Of a stretch of DNA of 64,000 bases, positions 38,239 to 47,512 are shown piece after piece. Every line of letters starts with the position of its first letter. The first letter of the stretch is position 1. The position numbers and the translations under genes are program-made. The notes below the pieces were generated by a model that saw nothing but the letters and a program-made list of their open reading frames with translations, was not told the origin of the DNA and searched no databases. The stretch is taken from contig NZ_JAEPRQ010000007.1 in assembly GCF_016629665.1 (NCBI RefSeq), forward strand, positions 124,001 through 188,000. Reading direction: 5' to 3'. Source of the DNA: Paracoccus caeni. GTDB taxonomy: Bacteria > Pseudomonadota > Alphaproteobacteria > Rhodobacterales > Rhodobacteraceae.

Positions 38239-38967
38239 TTACAGATCAACGCTGTTCGGCAGGATCACCAGATCGCGGATCACCACATTCCGGGGCCGGG
38301 TCAGCATGAACAGCACCGCAGCCGACACTTCCTCGGGCTGCATCAGCGAACCGTTTGCCAGCGCTTCCTCCATCTTCGCCTTGGGCCAGTCATCCAGCAG
38401 CGCCGTCACCACCGGGCCGGGCAGAACTGCGCCCATGCGGATGCCGTGTTGCGAAACCTGCCGCCGTGTCGCGTGCAGGAAAGCCTGAACCGCGAATTTC
38501 GAGGCCGTATAGATCGGCTCCCACACCACCGGCACCACCCCCGCAACGGAAGAGGTGAAGATGATATCGCCGGTCTTGCGCTCGATCATGCCGGGCAGAA
38601 CGGCGCGGACGCTGCGAAAGGCCGCGTTGATGTTGAGGTTCAGCATCCGGTCCCATGCATCCGGGTCGCCCTCGGCTGCCGGGCCGCCGATATAGGCACC
38701 GGCATTGGCGTGGAAAATATCCACCGGCCCTGCAATATCCTCGATCCTTGCGGCGATCCCATCGACCTGCGGACCGTCCAGCAGATCCGCGACCAGCGGC
38801 TTGGCGTTCGGGCCAAGTTCGGCGCAAAGCTGGTTCAGCCGATCCTCGGCCCGGTCGATCAGCACCACGGTCGCGCCCTCGTCCAGCAGCGCGCGGGCGC
38901 AGGCCAGACCGATCCCCGACGCGGCTCCGGTAATCGCCGCGACCTTGCCCTTCAGTTGATGTGCCAT
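38239..38967 (-). CDS. rbtD: Ribitol 2-dehydrogenase (SDR family)
   Basis: This 242-residue short-chain dehydrogenase starts at ATG 38967 after AAAGGA. The NAD site is TGAASGIG (13-20), the catalytic Ser is 140, and Tyr153-Lys157 lie in [13 protein letters not shown]. Long stretches ([48 protein letters not shown]) are as I remember them from enterobacterial ribitol dehydrogenase; this is recall, not a computed alignment. The reaction is ribitol plus NAD+ to D-ribulose. The kinase downstream and CUT2 importer upstream complete a ribitol pathway. Confidence 0.92.
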   Translation of the reverse strand: MAHQLKGKVAAITGAASGIGLACARALLDEGATVVLIDRAEDRLNQLCAELGPNAKPLVADLLDGPQVDGIAARIEDIAGPVDIFHANAGAYIGGPAAEGDPDAWDRMLNLNINAAFRSVRAVLPGMIERKTGDIIFTSSVAGVVPVVWEPIYTASKFAVQAFLHATRRQVSQHGIRMGAVLPGPVVTALLDDWPKAKMEEALANGSLMQPEEVSAAVLFMLTRPRNVVIRDLVILPNSVDL

Positions 38968-38983
38968 GAGTTTTCCTTTTGAC

Positions 38984-40228
38984 TTACGCGCGGCCGTGGC
39001 TTGCACGTGATTGACGTGCCAACGAGTCGACGATGACGGCGATTGCCAGAACCGCGCCGGTAATCATGTAGCGCAGCGACGAGCTGAGGTTCAGCAGCGT
39101 CAGCCCGTTCGAGATCGCCTGAATGACCAGAATCCCCAGCAGTGCCGACCATGCCGATCCACGCCCCCCGAAAAGCGAGGTTCCCCCAATCACGGCGGCG
39201 GCGATTGCGTTCAGGTTCACGTCTCCGGTTCCCGCCTGTTGGCTGGACGATGCCAGACGCGACGCGGCCAACACGCCGCCCAGTGCGGCGAGGGTCGAGC
39301 AGACCATGAAGGCCGAGACGCGGATCCGGTTGACATTGATCCCCGAACGGCGCGCCGCTTCGCGATTGCCGCCGACAGCGAACATCGCGCGGCCCCATTT
39401 GGTGCGGGTCAGGGCATAGTTCATGATGACGACTAGGGCGACGAACAGCCCGAACATATAGGGGATCCCGCGCCCTTGGCTGAGATACCAGACCACGGCC
39501 AACAGCGCGACGGTCAGGATGATGGCCTTCGCCAACAGCACCGAAAGACCGGGATTGGACAGGTTCGCTGCCGCGCGGCGGCGCATGCGGTCAAGGCCGA
39601 ACCAGACCATCGCCGCACCCGGCAGGATCGCCAGCAGATAGCTGAGCCATGCGGGCATCATCATGATCTGCCCGAATTTCACCAAGGGCGACGCATAGGG
39701 CAGGTTGATCGAGCCGGTCGAGCCCAGCAGGTAAAGCTGCATCCCCAGAAGCGCCAGCAGACCGGCAAGGGTGGACACAAAACTTGGCATCCCGAAGCGG
39801 GTCAGCAGCAACGCATAAACCATGCCCATCAGGGCGCCCATCGACAGCGCTGCCAGAATGGCGACCGGCAGCGGAAAGCCCAGCTTGACCCAGATCACCC
39901 CGATCAGCGCCGAGGCGACCCCGCTCATCGAGCCGACGGACAGGTCAATCTCGCCCAGCATCAGCACACAGACGATGCCCAGCGAGATACAACCGACGGC
40001 GGCGGCATCGAAAAGCAGGTTCACAAGGTTGTTCGGCGCCAGAAAGATCGGGTTCAGCGACCAGAAGACGGTTGCAATCAACACCAGCCCGACGGCGACC
40101 GGCAACATGCCCAGATCGCCGGAACGAACGCGGTCGATAAAGGCCCGGATCGCGCCGCCGATCCCTTCGTCATGGCGAACGCGGCTGTCCGAGCGGTCCA
40201 GCGCGGCTTTGTTTCCGGTATCGCTCAT
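38984..40228 (-). CDS. CUT2 ABC permease of the ribitol operon (RbsC type)
   Basis: The start at 40228 is taken because the frame upstream is hydrophilic and lies inside the ATPase gene; the spacing to the ATPase stop is one base. The 414-residue product has about ten helices and the CUT2 motif [18 protein letters not shown], plus [20 protein letters not shown] near the C terminus. It should form the channel for the sugar or polyol bound by the product of the first gene of the operon. Confidence 0.92.
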   Translation of the reverse strand: MSDTGNKAALDRSDSRVRHDEGIGGAIRAFIDRVRSGDLGMLPVAVGLVLIATVFWSLNPIFLAPNNLVNLLFDAAAVGCISLGIVCVLMLGEIDLSVGSMSGVASALIGVIWVKLGFPLPVAILAALSMGALMGMVYALLLTRFGMPSFVSTLAGLLALLGMQLYLLGSTGSINLPYASPLVKFGQIMMMPAWLSYLLAILPGAAMVWFGLDRMRRRAAANLSNPGLSVLLAKAIILTVALLAVVWYLSQGRGIPYMFGLFVALVVIMNYALTRTKWGRAMFAVGGNREAARRSGINVNRIRVSAFMVCSTLAALGGVLAASRLASSSQQAGTGDVNLNAIAAAVIGGTSLFGGRGSAWSALLGILVIQAISNGLTLLNLSSSLRYMITGAVLAIAVIVDSLARQSRASHGRA

Positions 40229-40229
40229 C

Positions 40230-41024
40230 TTATTGTTCCACTTCTTCCAGCTTGCGGGCGCGACGGCGCGACACCGCATTCTCGGTCGCGCCGGTGATGG
40301 CGGCGACCAGTTCGGCATTCGATGTCTCGGCGGTGAAAACGCCGTTATTCTGTCCAAGCCGCAGCACCACGATGCGGTCTGCCACTGCGCGGACATCCTC
40401 CATGTTATGCGAGATCAGGATGACGCCATGACCGCGATCGCGCACCCGCTCGATCAGGTTCAGAACCTCGGCGGTCTGCGCCACGCCAAGCGCGGCGGTC
40501 GGCTCGTCCAGCATGATCACCTTGGGGTCCAGCAGCAACGAGCGGGCGATGGCGACGGTCTGACGTTGACCGCCCGACAGCGAGGCGACGGGTTCGCGGA
40601 CCGATGGAATGCGCGCGGCCAGTTCCTGCAACAACGTCCATGCCCGAACTTCCATCTGCACCTCGTCCAGTGCCCAGGGGCCAAGCTCGTGACCAAGGAA
40701 CAGGTTCGCCACCACATCCAGATTTTCGCAGAGCGCCAGATCCTGAAACACCGTCGCGATGCCCAGTTCCAGCGCCTTGCCGGGACTGTCCAGGGTGACC
40801 GGCTGGCCCATGAATTCGATTGCGCCGTCGGTCGGCTGATGCACGCCCGCCAGAACCTTGACCAGGGTGGATTTGCCGGCACCGTTATCGCCGACAAGCG
40901 CCACGACCTCACCGGCATGCACATCCAGTTCGATGTCCTTGAGCGCCTGAACGGCACCGAATTGTTTCGACACACCACGCAGCTTCAAAATCGGCTGCGC
41001 CGCGCCTTCGCGGGGATCAGTCAT
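40230..41024 (-). CDS. CUT2 ABC ATPase, single ATPase domain (FrcA-like)
   Basis: This 264-residue protein has Walker A ([10 protein letters not shown]), signature [16 protein letters not shown], Walker B (VIMLDEPTAALGV) and switch His (ILISHNMEDV). RbsA-type ATPases have two such domains in about 500 residues; this is a single one, as in rhizobial FrcA. It therefore probably acts as a homodimer under the permease encoded directly downstream. Confidence 0.94.
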   Translation of the reverse strand: MTDPREGAAQPILKLRGVSKQFGAVQALKDIELDVHAGEVVALVGDNGAGKSTLVKVLAGVHQPTDGAIEFMGQPVTLDSPGKALELGIATVFQDLALCENLDVVANLFLGHELGPWALDEVQMEVRAWTLLQELAARIPSVREPVASLSGGQRQTVAIARSLLLDPKVIMLDEPTAALGVAQTAEVLNLIERVRDRGHGVILISHNMEDVRAVADRIVVLRLGQNNGVFTAETSNAELVAAITGATENAVSRRRARKLEEVEQ

Positions 41025-41056
41025 TGCAGCTTCCTTCCGGGATTTTTTTGGGGGGG

Positions 41057-41086
41057 ACGCGCGCCCCGGGGCATCAGGGCGCGCGT
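41057..41086 (-). other. Stem-loop between binding-protein and ATPase genes
   Basis: Arms ACGCGCGCCC (41057-41066) and GGGCGCGCGT (41077-41086) are perfect 10-base complements around a 10-base loop, within the 92-base gap between the binding-protein and ATPase genes. On the transcribed strand it is followed by a C run and an A run, not a U run. It may stabilise the abundant binding-protein message or cause partial termination. Confidence 0.6.
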
Positions 41087-41116
41087 TATACGCCGCAACG
41101 TGTTCGTTGAAACTCG

Positions 41117-42166
41117 TTACTGAATGATTCCCAACTCACGGCAACCTTCGGCGTATTCGCCAGTGCAGACCTCATCCGAGGTTTGGACACCCTTGTCGAA
41201 AATTTCGGCCTTGATGTTTTCGCGCGTCACGACAGCCGGGACGAACAGTTCGGACGGCGTGTCGTAAAGCGTGGTCTTCGCTTCCGGGGTTTCGCCTTTC
41301 AGGAAGGTCACGGCCACTTCTGCCGCGGCGCGGGCCACGATCTCGGACGGCTTGGAGATGGTGTTGTACTGATCGCCCGAGATAATCAATTGCAGCGCCG
41401 CGATGGTGGCGTCGTTGCCGGTAACCGGCGGCAGCGGATCGGCACCTGCGGCTTTCAGCGCCGCAATTGCACCGCCTGCCGTTCCGTCATTGGCGGCAAC
41501 GATGCCCTTGATGTCGGCTCCGAAGCGGTTGATCTGACCGGCGGCCCATTCCTGCGCCTTGGGCGGTGCCCAGTCCGGCGTGTCATATTCGGCCAGCGTC
41601 TTGTATTCCGACCCGTCCAGAGCGCTGTCGATCCCGTCGCGGATCAGACCAGCCGCCGCGTCGGTCGGCGAGCCGTTGATCTGCAACACGCCCGCGCCTG
41701 CCTCGACACCTTCCGCCTTCAGGTGATCGACCAGCGATTGCGCAATCGCATTGCCGATGCCTTCATTGTCGAACGAAACATAGTAATCCGCAGGCACATC
41801 CGGGATCGGGCGGTCATAGGCGATGACTTTCACGTCCTGCGATTGGGCGATCTGGACCAGACCGGCCGCCGCCGCCGAATCCACCGGGTCCAGAACGATG
41901 ATCTTGGCGCCCTGCGCGATGACCGAGTTGAATTGCTGCTGCTGCAACGCGACATCGGCATTGGCGTTCTGATAAATCACCGTGCAGTCGGCGCATAATT
42001 CATCCATTGCGGCCTGAAAGCCCGGATAATCATGTTCCTCGTAGCGGGTCGAAGCCTGATCCGGCATCAGGAAGGCGACCGTTGCAGCCTCCTGCGCGCT
42101 GACCGCTCCGCTCATCAAAATGGCCGCAACCACAGAGGTAGCCGCAAGCTGGTATCTGATCTTCAT
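41117..42166 (-). CDS. CUT2 ABC sugar/polyol-binding protein of the ribitol operon
   Basis: The start at 42166 follows GGAGGA and gives a 349-residue RbsB/XylF-like protein with a signal peptide (MKIRYQLAATSVVAAILMSG). Family marks are FLMPDQASTRYEEHDYPGFQ, IIVLDPVDSAAAAGLVQIA and GIVAANDGTAGGAI. Ligand specificity is not read directly; ribitol or a related pentitol is expected from the dehydrogenase and kinase genes of the same operon. It is the first and probably most highly expressed gene. Confidence 0.9.
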   Translation of the reverse strand: MKIRYQLAATSVVAAILMSGAVSAQEAATVAFLMPDQASTRYEEHDYPGFQAAMDELCADCTVIYQNANADVALQQQQFNSVIAQGAKIIVLDPVDSAAAAGLVQIAQSQDVKVIAYDRPIPDVPADYYVSFDNEGIGNAIAQSLVDHLKAEGVEAGAGVLQINGSPTDAAAGLIRDGIDSALDGSEYKTLAEYDTPDWAPPKAQEWAAGQINRFGADIKGIVAANDGTAGGAIAALKAAGADPLPPVTGNDATIAALQLIISGDQYNTISKPSEIVARAAAEVAVTFLKGETPEAKTTLYDTPSELFVPAVVTRENIKAEIFDKGVQTSDEVCTGEYAEGCRELGIIQ

Positions 42167-42291
42167 TGTCGTGTTTCCTCCACTTCCCACAAATGGCCTC
42201 GCAGCCGATCGTTCCGAGCATCCACCCTTGCTTGTGGACATATTGCCAAGACGCAAAGGCGTCCCTCCTCTGGCAATCCTTAAAACTGCTA

Positions 42292-42321
42292 CATCGATTG
42301 AATATAGCCGCTCAATCGATG
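42292..42321. promoter_or_regulatory. Operator-like inverted repeat for the ribitol operon
   Basis: Arms CATCGATTGA (42292-42301) and TCAATCGATG (42312-42321) are exact complements across 10 bases. Each arm contains ATCGAT, and the two ATCGAT centres are 22 bases apart, about two helical turns. The site lies in the 239-base divergent gap between the LacI gene and the ribitol operon, where a repressor of either promoter would bind. Confidence 0.7.
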
Positions 42322-42405
42322 CAGCAAGATTGCTGACTGTCTCCATTGCTGTCAAGATACATCTTGGCGCGGCTGATTTTTCCAGCTTTCAAGAAACGGG
42401 GCTTC

Positions 42406-43449
42406 ATGGCTGAAAACGATGGAACTTCCGCGAAACGGCTGACGATCTACGATCTGGCACAAATTGCGGGGACCAGTCCAAGCGCGGTGTCCTCGGTGCT
42501 GAACGGCACCTGGAAGAAGCGCAGAATCAGCGATCGCCTTGCCGAACGAATCACCCGTATCGCCGAGGAGCAGGGCTATGCCGTGAACCTTCAGGCCAGC
42601 GTCCTGCGCCGCGAAAGGTCGCGGATCGTCGGGATGATCGTGCCGAAATACGACAACCGCTATTTCGGCGCGATTGCCGAGCAATTCGAAGCCATGGCCC
42701 GTGCCCGCGATCTGTTTCCCGTCGTCACCTGCACACGTCGCGAAGCCGATTTGGAATTTGCTGCGGCCCGCGCGCTGGTTTCATATCAGGTCGAAAGCCT
42801 GATCGTCACCGGCGCCACCGAGCCGGATCGGATCGGGGATTTTTGCCGTGCGGCAGGGGTGCGGGTCATCAATCTGGATCTGCCCGGCTCGAACATGCCG
42901 TCGGTCGTGTCGGATAATTTCACCGGCGCGCGCGATCTGACGCGACTGATCCTGACCCGCATCCGGCGCGATTTCGGCAAGCAATTCCCGCTGTTTTTCA
43001 TTGGTGGCCGTGCCTATGACCACAATACCCGCGAACGCCTGCGCGGCTTCATGACCGCCCATCAAGAGGCCGGGTTAAGCGTGCCGGAAGATCGGATCAT
43101 CATGCACGGCTACGCGCCCGAAAAGAACGAGGCGGTGATGGACGAACTGGATTTGCCCGATCACAGTGCGATCTTTGTGAACTCGACCATCGCGCTGGAG
43201 GGCGTGGTCCGGGCGCTTCACCGCAGGCGGCATGACGGGCCGACCGGTTTGCGCTTTGGCTGTTTCGACTGGGATCCCTTTGCGGCGCTGATGCAGGAAA
43301 ATGTCGGCATGGCGCAGCAGGACGTATCGGCGATGCTGCTGAAAGTCTTCGATCTGGTGGATCACCCGCCAGAGGGCGCCCCGCAGATCATGATCCCCTG
43401 CATCCTTCGTCCCATCGAGAACGGGGAAGAGGTTCCGTTGCGGTCATGA
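42406..43449 (+). CDS. LacI-family regulator of the ribitol operon
   Basis: The start at 42406 gives a 347-residue protein with an N-terminal HTH (LTIYDLAQIAGTSPSAVSSV, about residues 11-30) and a binding-protein-like sensor (IVGMIVPKYDNRYFGAIAEQ, VINLDLPGSNMPSVVSDN). It is divergent from the ribitol operon, with a strong inverted repeat between them, so it is the likely local repressor. Its stop overlaps the convergent neighbouring regulator by six bases. Confidence 0.88.
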   Translation: MAENDGTSAKRLTIYDLAQIAGTSPSAVSSVLNGTWKKRRISDRLAERITRIAEEQGYAVNLQASVLRRERSRIVGMIVPKYDNRYFGAIAEQFEAMARARDLFPVVTCTRREADLEFAAARALVSYQVESLIVTGATEPDRIGDFCRAAGVRVINLDLPGSNMPSVVSDNFTGARDLTRLILTRIRRDFGKQFPLFFIGGRAYDHNTRERLRGFMTAHQEAGLSVPEDRIIMHGYAPEKNEAVMDELDLPDHSAIFVNSTIALEGVVRALHRRRHDGPTGLRFGCFDWDPFAALMQENVGMAQQDVSAMLLKVFDLVDHPPEGAPQIMIPCILRPIENGEEVPLRS

Positions 43450-44460
43450 ACTGGTGCGGGTCACGAACCTGCCCGGCACAAAAACGCTGTCGCTGCGCTT
43501 ACTGTCAAGAATTTCTAGCAATTTCAGGCACATTTCGGTAATCGGCTGCCGATAGGTCGTCAGGTTATAGGCGGGTGATGCGGCCAGCGGAATATCGTCG
43601 AAACCGGTCACCGCCACATCGCGCGGCACGTCGAGACCGAACCGATAGCGCAGGGCGTCCATCGCGCCGATGGCCAGAATGTCATTCTCGCAGACCAACG
43701 CATCAGGCCAAACCTCGCGCGGCGTCTCGCCGAAAATCTGCATCACCGCTTCAATCGCCGCGTTGAAATCATAGCCGCTGGTATAGGTCACCGGAACTTC
43801 GGCGCCCGTCGCCTCTGCCCAATAGCGGGCGAAGCTTTCCTTCCGCTGCAACTTGGCCGATTGCGTGTTCGGCCCGGCAATATAATGCGGTCGCCGGATG
43901 CTCTTGGTCAGCAGGTGATCGCTGATTTCCCGCATCGCCAGCACATCGTCGCAGGAAATCGTCAGCGTGTTGGGGTTGGGGCTGTAGCGCGCGAAAATCA
44001 CCAGCTTCTTCACCCGCCGCGCCCCAAGTGCCGTTTCCAACACCTTGTCGTCAAAGCGGGTGCCCATCATCACCGCCGCATCCACCCGCCGCTGACTTGC
44101 CGCCAGCAACGCCGCCGAGGCATCATCGCTGTCCGACATGTGGACCAGCAGCGTTCCCCAGCCATGCGACCACAAAGTCCGGGTCAGTCGTTCCAGCAGC
44201 ACCAGCTTGTGCGGATTGTTGAAATCATTGGTAATAAGCGCAACAAGATTTGATCGATCCGAGGCCAGCGATGCCGCCAGCAGATCCGGCGCATAGCCCA
44301 GCTTTTCCGCCGCAGCCATCACCTTGTCCCGGCTTTTGCGTGAAATCGACGCGTCCTTTTTGAACGCCCGCGCCACCGTCCAGCGTGACACCCCGGCCAG
44401 CGCTGCCACGTCATCTGCGGTAATGGACGCCTCGATATCCTGATCCGGGATCTCTGTCAT
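43444..44460 (-). CDS. LacI-family regulator of the inositol operon
   Basis: This 338-residue LacI protein has an HTH at about residues 13-33 (ITADDVAALAGVSRWTVARA) and the hinge KSRDKVMAAAEKLGYAPDLL. Sensor strings include LVALITNDFNNPHKLVLLER and ENDILAIGAMDAL. It is divergent from iolG across 134 bases that contain two operator-like palindromes, so it should control the inositol genes. The effector may be an inositol-pathway intermediate; this is inference. Confidence 0.9.
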   Translation of the reverse strand: MTEIPDQDIEASITADDVAALAGVSRWTVARAFKKDASISRKSRDKVMAAAEKLGYAPDLLAASLASDRSNLVALITNDFNNPHKLVLLERLTRTLWSHGWGTLLVHMSDSDDASAALLAASQRRVDAAVMMGTRFDDKVLETALGARRVKKLVIFARYSPNPNTLTISCDDVLAMREISDHLLTKSIRRPHYIAGPNTQSAKLQRKESFARYWAEATGAEVPVTYTSGYDFNAAIEAVMQIFGETPREVWPDALVCENDILAIGAMDALRYRFGLDVPRDVAVTGFDDIPLAASPAYNLTTYRQPITEMCLKLLEILDSKRSDSVFVPGRFVTRTSS

Positions 44461-44500
44461 AGTTAATTCATATCGCGCAATGCCCTCGGTTGAAAGGAAT

Positions 44501-44539
44501 TTGCTCGCGGGTGCAAATTATTCTTGCTCGCGCGAGCAG
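44501..44539. promoter_or_regulatory. Twin operators in the iol promoter
   Basis: TTGCTCGCGGGTGCAA (44501-44516) is an imperfect palindrome, and TTGCTCGCGCGAGCAG (44524-44539) contains the perfect 14-base palindrome TGCTCGCGCGAGCA. Their first nine bases are identical and their centres are 23 bases apart. Both lie between the LacI gene and iolG, which fits two LacI-type dimers on one face of the helix. Confidence 0.78.
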
Positions 44540-44594
44540 AACTGTGCAGTCTGACGCTAACAATAATTCTGCGATTCGAGGGGGAGGGTGCGGG

Positions 44595-45602
44595 ATGTTC
44601 AAAATTGCCTTGATCGGGGCGGGCCGAATTGGTCTGATTCATGCGAAGTCCATCGCCGCAAACAAGGATTCCCAGCTTGTCGCAATTGCCGACGTTTTTG
44701 CCGAAGCCGCGCAGAAACTGGCCGCCGAAACCGGGGCAGAGGCGCGTTCGGTCGATGATATTCTGGCCGATCCCGGCATCGATGCCGTCCTGATCGCCTC
44801 GTCCACCGACACCCATTCCGACCTGATCGAGCGGGCAACCGCCGCAGGCAAAGCCGTTCTTTGCGAAAAGCCCGTCGATCTGTCGCTGGAGCGCGCCTTG
44901 ACCGCGCTGCAAAAGGCCGATGCTACCGGCAAGCCGGTGATGATCGGCTTCAACCGTCGTTTCGATCCGAACTTCGCCTCGCTGAAAGCCGCCTTCGACA
45001 AGGGCGAGATCGGCAAGGGCGAACTTCTGGCGATCACCTCTTTCGATCCGGCGCCGCCGCCTGCCAGCTATGTGAAGGTCTCGGGCGGGTTGTTCCGCGA
45101 CATGATGATCCATGATTTCGATATCGCCTGCTGGATCTATGGCAGCGCACCTGCGCGGGTGACGGCCACGGGTTCCTCGATCGTCGATCCCGCCATCGGC
45201 GCGGAAGGCGATGTCGATACCGCCGTGGTCACGCTGGCATGGGACGATGGCCGGATCGCTGTCATCAAGAACTCGCGCCGGGCCGGTTACGGCTATGACC
45301 AGCGGATCGAACTGCTGGGCTCTGAAGGGTTGCTTTCGGCGCAGAACGTGCTGGAAAACACCGTCCAGAAGATCACCAATGCAGGCGCGCTGTCCGCCAA
45401 GCCGGTCTATTTCTTCCTTGAACGCTACATGCGCGCCTATGAGATCGAATGGACCGCCTTTATCGAGGCGTTGAAATCCGGCGCGACCATGCCTGCGACC
45501 TTGCGCGAAGGCGTCGCGGCCCTGGCCTGTGCCGAAGCTGCGACGCAATCGGTGAAAACCGGGCAGACCGTCGCGGTCACGCCCGCGATGCTGGGGGCCT
45601 GA
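44595..45602 (+). CDS. iolG: myo-Inositol 2-dehydrogenase
   Basis: This 335-residue Gfo/Idh enzyme starts at ATG 44595 after GGGAGGGTG. It oxidises myo-inositol with NAD+ to scyllo-inosose. The NAD site is IALIGAGRIGLIHAKSI, the catalytic Lys is in CEKPVDLS, and the Asp/His of the active site are in RDMMIHDFDIACWI. It is the first gene of the inositol operon; the next starts 1 base after its stop. Confidence 0.95.
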   Translation: MFKIALIGAGRIGLIHAKSIAANKDSQLVAIADVFAEAAQKLAAETGAEARSVDDILADPGIDAVLIASSTDTHSDLIERATAAGKAVLCEKPVDLSLERALTALQKADATGKPVMIGFNRRFDPNFASLKAAFDKGEIGKGELLAITSFDPAPPPASYVKVSGGLFRDMMIHDFDIACWIYGSAPARVTATGSSIVDPAIGAEGDVDTAVVTLAWDDGRIAVIKNSRRAGYGYDQRIELLGSEGLLSAQNVLENTVQKITNAGALSAKPVYFFLERYMRAYEIEWTAFIEALKSGATMPATLREGVAALACAEAATQSVKTGQTVAVTPAMLGA

Positions 45603-45603
45603 G

Positions 45604-46461
45604 ATGCGCCAGACCGGCTGCTGCACCTGGATTTTCGGCGGCGAGGATCTTGCGGTGACCGCCGCACGAGTTCGCCGCGTTGGTCTGGATGGCGTCGAAC
45701 TGCATGGCGATGTCGAGGGGCTTGATCCGGCACTGGCCGGGCGCATCCTTGCGGATCAGGGTCTGGCGGTCTTCTCGATCACCCCGTTTGGTGCCGATAT
45801 TGCCCATCCCGATGCCGCCATCCGTCAGGCGGGGCTGGATTATTATCGCCGCCTGATCGATTGGGTTTTGAAGCTGGAGAACGGCACACCGCGCATTTCA
45901 GTGCATGGGATCGTGCCGCGGATCCGACCCGTCTCGACGCAGGCCGAGGAAGACGCGCTGCTGATCGAAAGCACGCAACATGTCTGCGATCTTGCGGCGC
46001 AGGCGGGGCTTCCGGTCGTGTTCGAGCTTTTGAACCGCTATGAATCGCACCAGGTCCGCACCGTTGCAGAGGGTCTGGCGCTGCTGGAACAGGTCGGGCG
46101 CGCGAACCTGAAACTGCTGCCCGACGCCTATCACATGAACATCGAAGAGGCCGATCCCGCAGCCGCTTTGCTGGCTGGCGGCGAAGCCATCGGCCTTTAC
46201 CATGCGGCGGATTCCAATCGCGGTGCCATCGGCGATGGCCATATCGATTTCGCGGCACAGCTCAGGGCGCTCGACACGATCGGCTATCGAGGCCCGATCA
46301 TCATCGAGCCCGCCGCCCCCGGCCCCGACCCGTTCAACACGGCAAAGGGCGAGGGTTTTGAGAACATGCTTGAGGACATCCTGACCCGCTCGGTTCGGGC
46401 GCTGCGGTCCTTGGGTGACGAAATCCGGCACGGGGAGGTGTCGGGCGGAAGGAGCGCATGA
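45604..46461 (+). CDS. TIM-barrel isomerase/epimerase of the inositol operon
   Basis: This 285-residue xylose-isomerase-like barrel is coupled to iolG (1-base gap). Candidate ligands are in ISVHGIVPRIRP, VVFELLNRYESHQ, LLPDAYHMNIEEADP and GLYHAADSNRGAIGDGHIDF. It may be an inosose isomerase of the IolI or IolH kind, interconverting keto-inositols for entry to the IolE step. The exact reaction is not determined from sequence. Confidence 0.82.
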   Translation: MRQTGCCTWIFGGEDLAVTAARVRRVGLDGVELHGDVEGLDPALAGRILADQGLAVFSITPFGADIAHPDAAIRQAGLDYYRRLIDWVLKLENGTPRISVHGIVPRIRPVSTQAEEDALLIESTQHVCDLAAQAGLPVVFELLNRYESHQVRTVAEGLALLEQVGRANLKLLPDAYHMNIEEADPAAALLAGGEAIGLYHAADSNRGAIGDGHIDFAAQLRALDTIGYRGPIIIEPAAPGPDPFNTAKGEGFENMLEDILTRSVRALRSLGDEIRHGEVSGGRSA

Positions 46462-46517
46462 CGCGCAACTGGCCTTGGGAGGGAAACCGGGGTCTGGAGA
46501 AAACTGGGAGGAAAGAC

Positions 46518-47444
46518 ATGAAGAAATTCTATGGCGCCGTTGCAACCGCTGCCCTGATGGCGATTGCGGCCCCGGCTATGGCGCAGAACATCGTTGTGGT
46601 GGCACATGGTCAGGCAGCCGATCCATTCTGGTCGGTGGTCAAGAACGGTGCCGCAAAGGCGGGTGAAGATACCGGCGCGACCGTCGATTTCCGCTCGCCC
46701 GAGACTTTCGACATGGTTCAGATGGCGCAATTGATCGACGCCGCCGTGAACCAGCAGCCGGACGGGCTGGTCGTTTCGATCCCTGACGCCGATGCGCTTG
46801 GGCCGTCAATCCAGCGTGCCGTGGATGCCGGTATCCCGGTGATCTCGATGAATTCGGGCGGTGATGTGGCCCATGATCTGGGCGTGATCCTGCATGTCGG
46901 TCAGTCGGAATTCGACGCCGGCAAGCGCGCGGGCGAGCGTCTGGCCGAGATGGGCGGCAAGAAGGGCATCTGCGTCAACCACGAAGTCGGTAACGTCTCG
47001 CTGGATCAACGCTGCGCCGGTTTCGCCGAGGGCTTCGGCAATCCCGTCAATGTTATCCCGACCCAGATGGATCCGGCCGAAGTGCAGTCGAAGGTGCGCG
47101 CCGCGCTGGAAGCGGATGAAAGCATCGACACCGTTTTGACCCTTGGCGCCGCCATGGTGGGTGAGCCTGCGGTGGACGCGGTCGAGGCGCTTGGCGCGAC
47201 CGATACCATCCGCGTCGCCAGCTTCGATCTGTCGGCAGGCTTCCTGCAGGACGTGGCCGACGGCAAGGCCGCCTTCGCCATCGACCAGCAGCAATATCTG
47301 CAAGGCTATCTGCCGGTCAGCTTCCTGGCGCTGAACGCCAATTACGGGCTGATGCCTGCGGGTGACGTGCCTTCGGGTCCGAACCTTGTCGAAACCGATG
47401 CCGCTGCGAAGGTCATCGACCTGTCCGCTCAGGGCATTCGCTGA
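46518..47444 (+). CDS. Inositol ABC importer binding protein (IbpA-like)
   Basis: This 308-residue protein has a signal peptide (MKKFYGAVATAALMAIAAPA) and CUT2 binding-protein marks (VVVAHGQAADPFWSVVKNGA, PDGLVVSIPDADALGPSIQ, VISMNSGGDVAH). Its place between iolG and inositol genes supports inositol as ligand, as for Caulobacter IbpA. A GGAGGAAAG ribosome site precedes ATG 46518. Confidence 0.88.
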   Translation: MKKFYGAVATAALMAIAAPAMAQNIVVVAHGQAADPFWSVVKNGAAKAGEDTGATVDFRSPETFDMVQMAQLIDAAVNQQPDGLVVSIPDADALGPSIQRAVDAGIPVISMNSGGDVAHDLGVILHVGQSEFDAGKRAGERLAEMGGKKGICVNHEVGNVSLDQRCAGFAEGFGNPVNVIPTQMDPAEVQSKVRAALEADESIDTVLTLGAAMVGEPAVDAVEALGATDTIRVASFDLSAGFLQDVADGKAAFAIDQQQYLQGYLPVSFLALNANYGLMPAGDVPSGPNLVETDAAAKVIDLSAQGIR

Positions 47445-47512
47445 ACCTGTGACAGATGCGGGCGCGTTTCTGCGCGCTCGCCATCCGGTACCAATCGAGG
47501 GGAGGGGCACTT

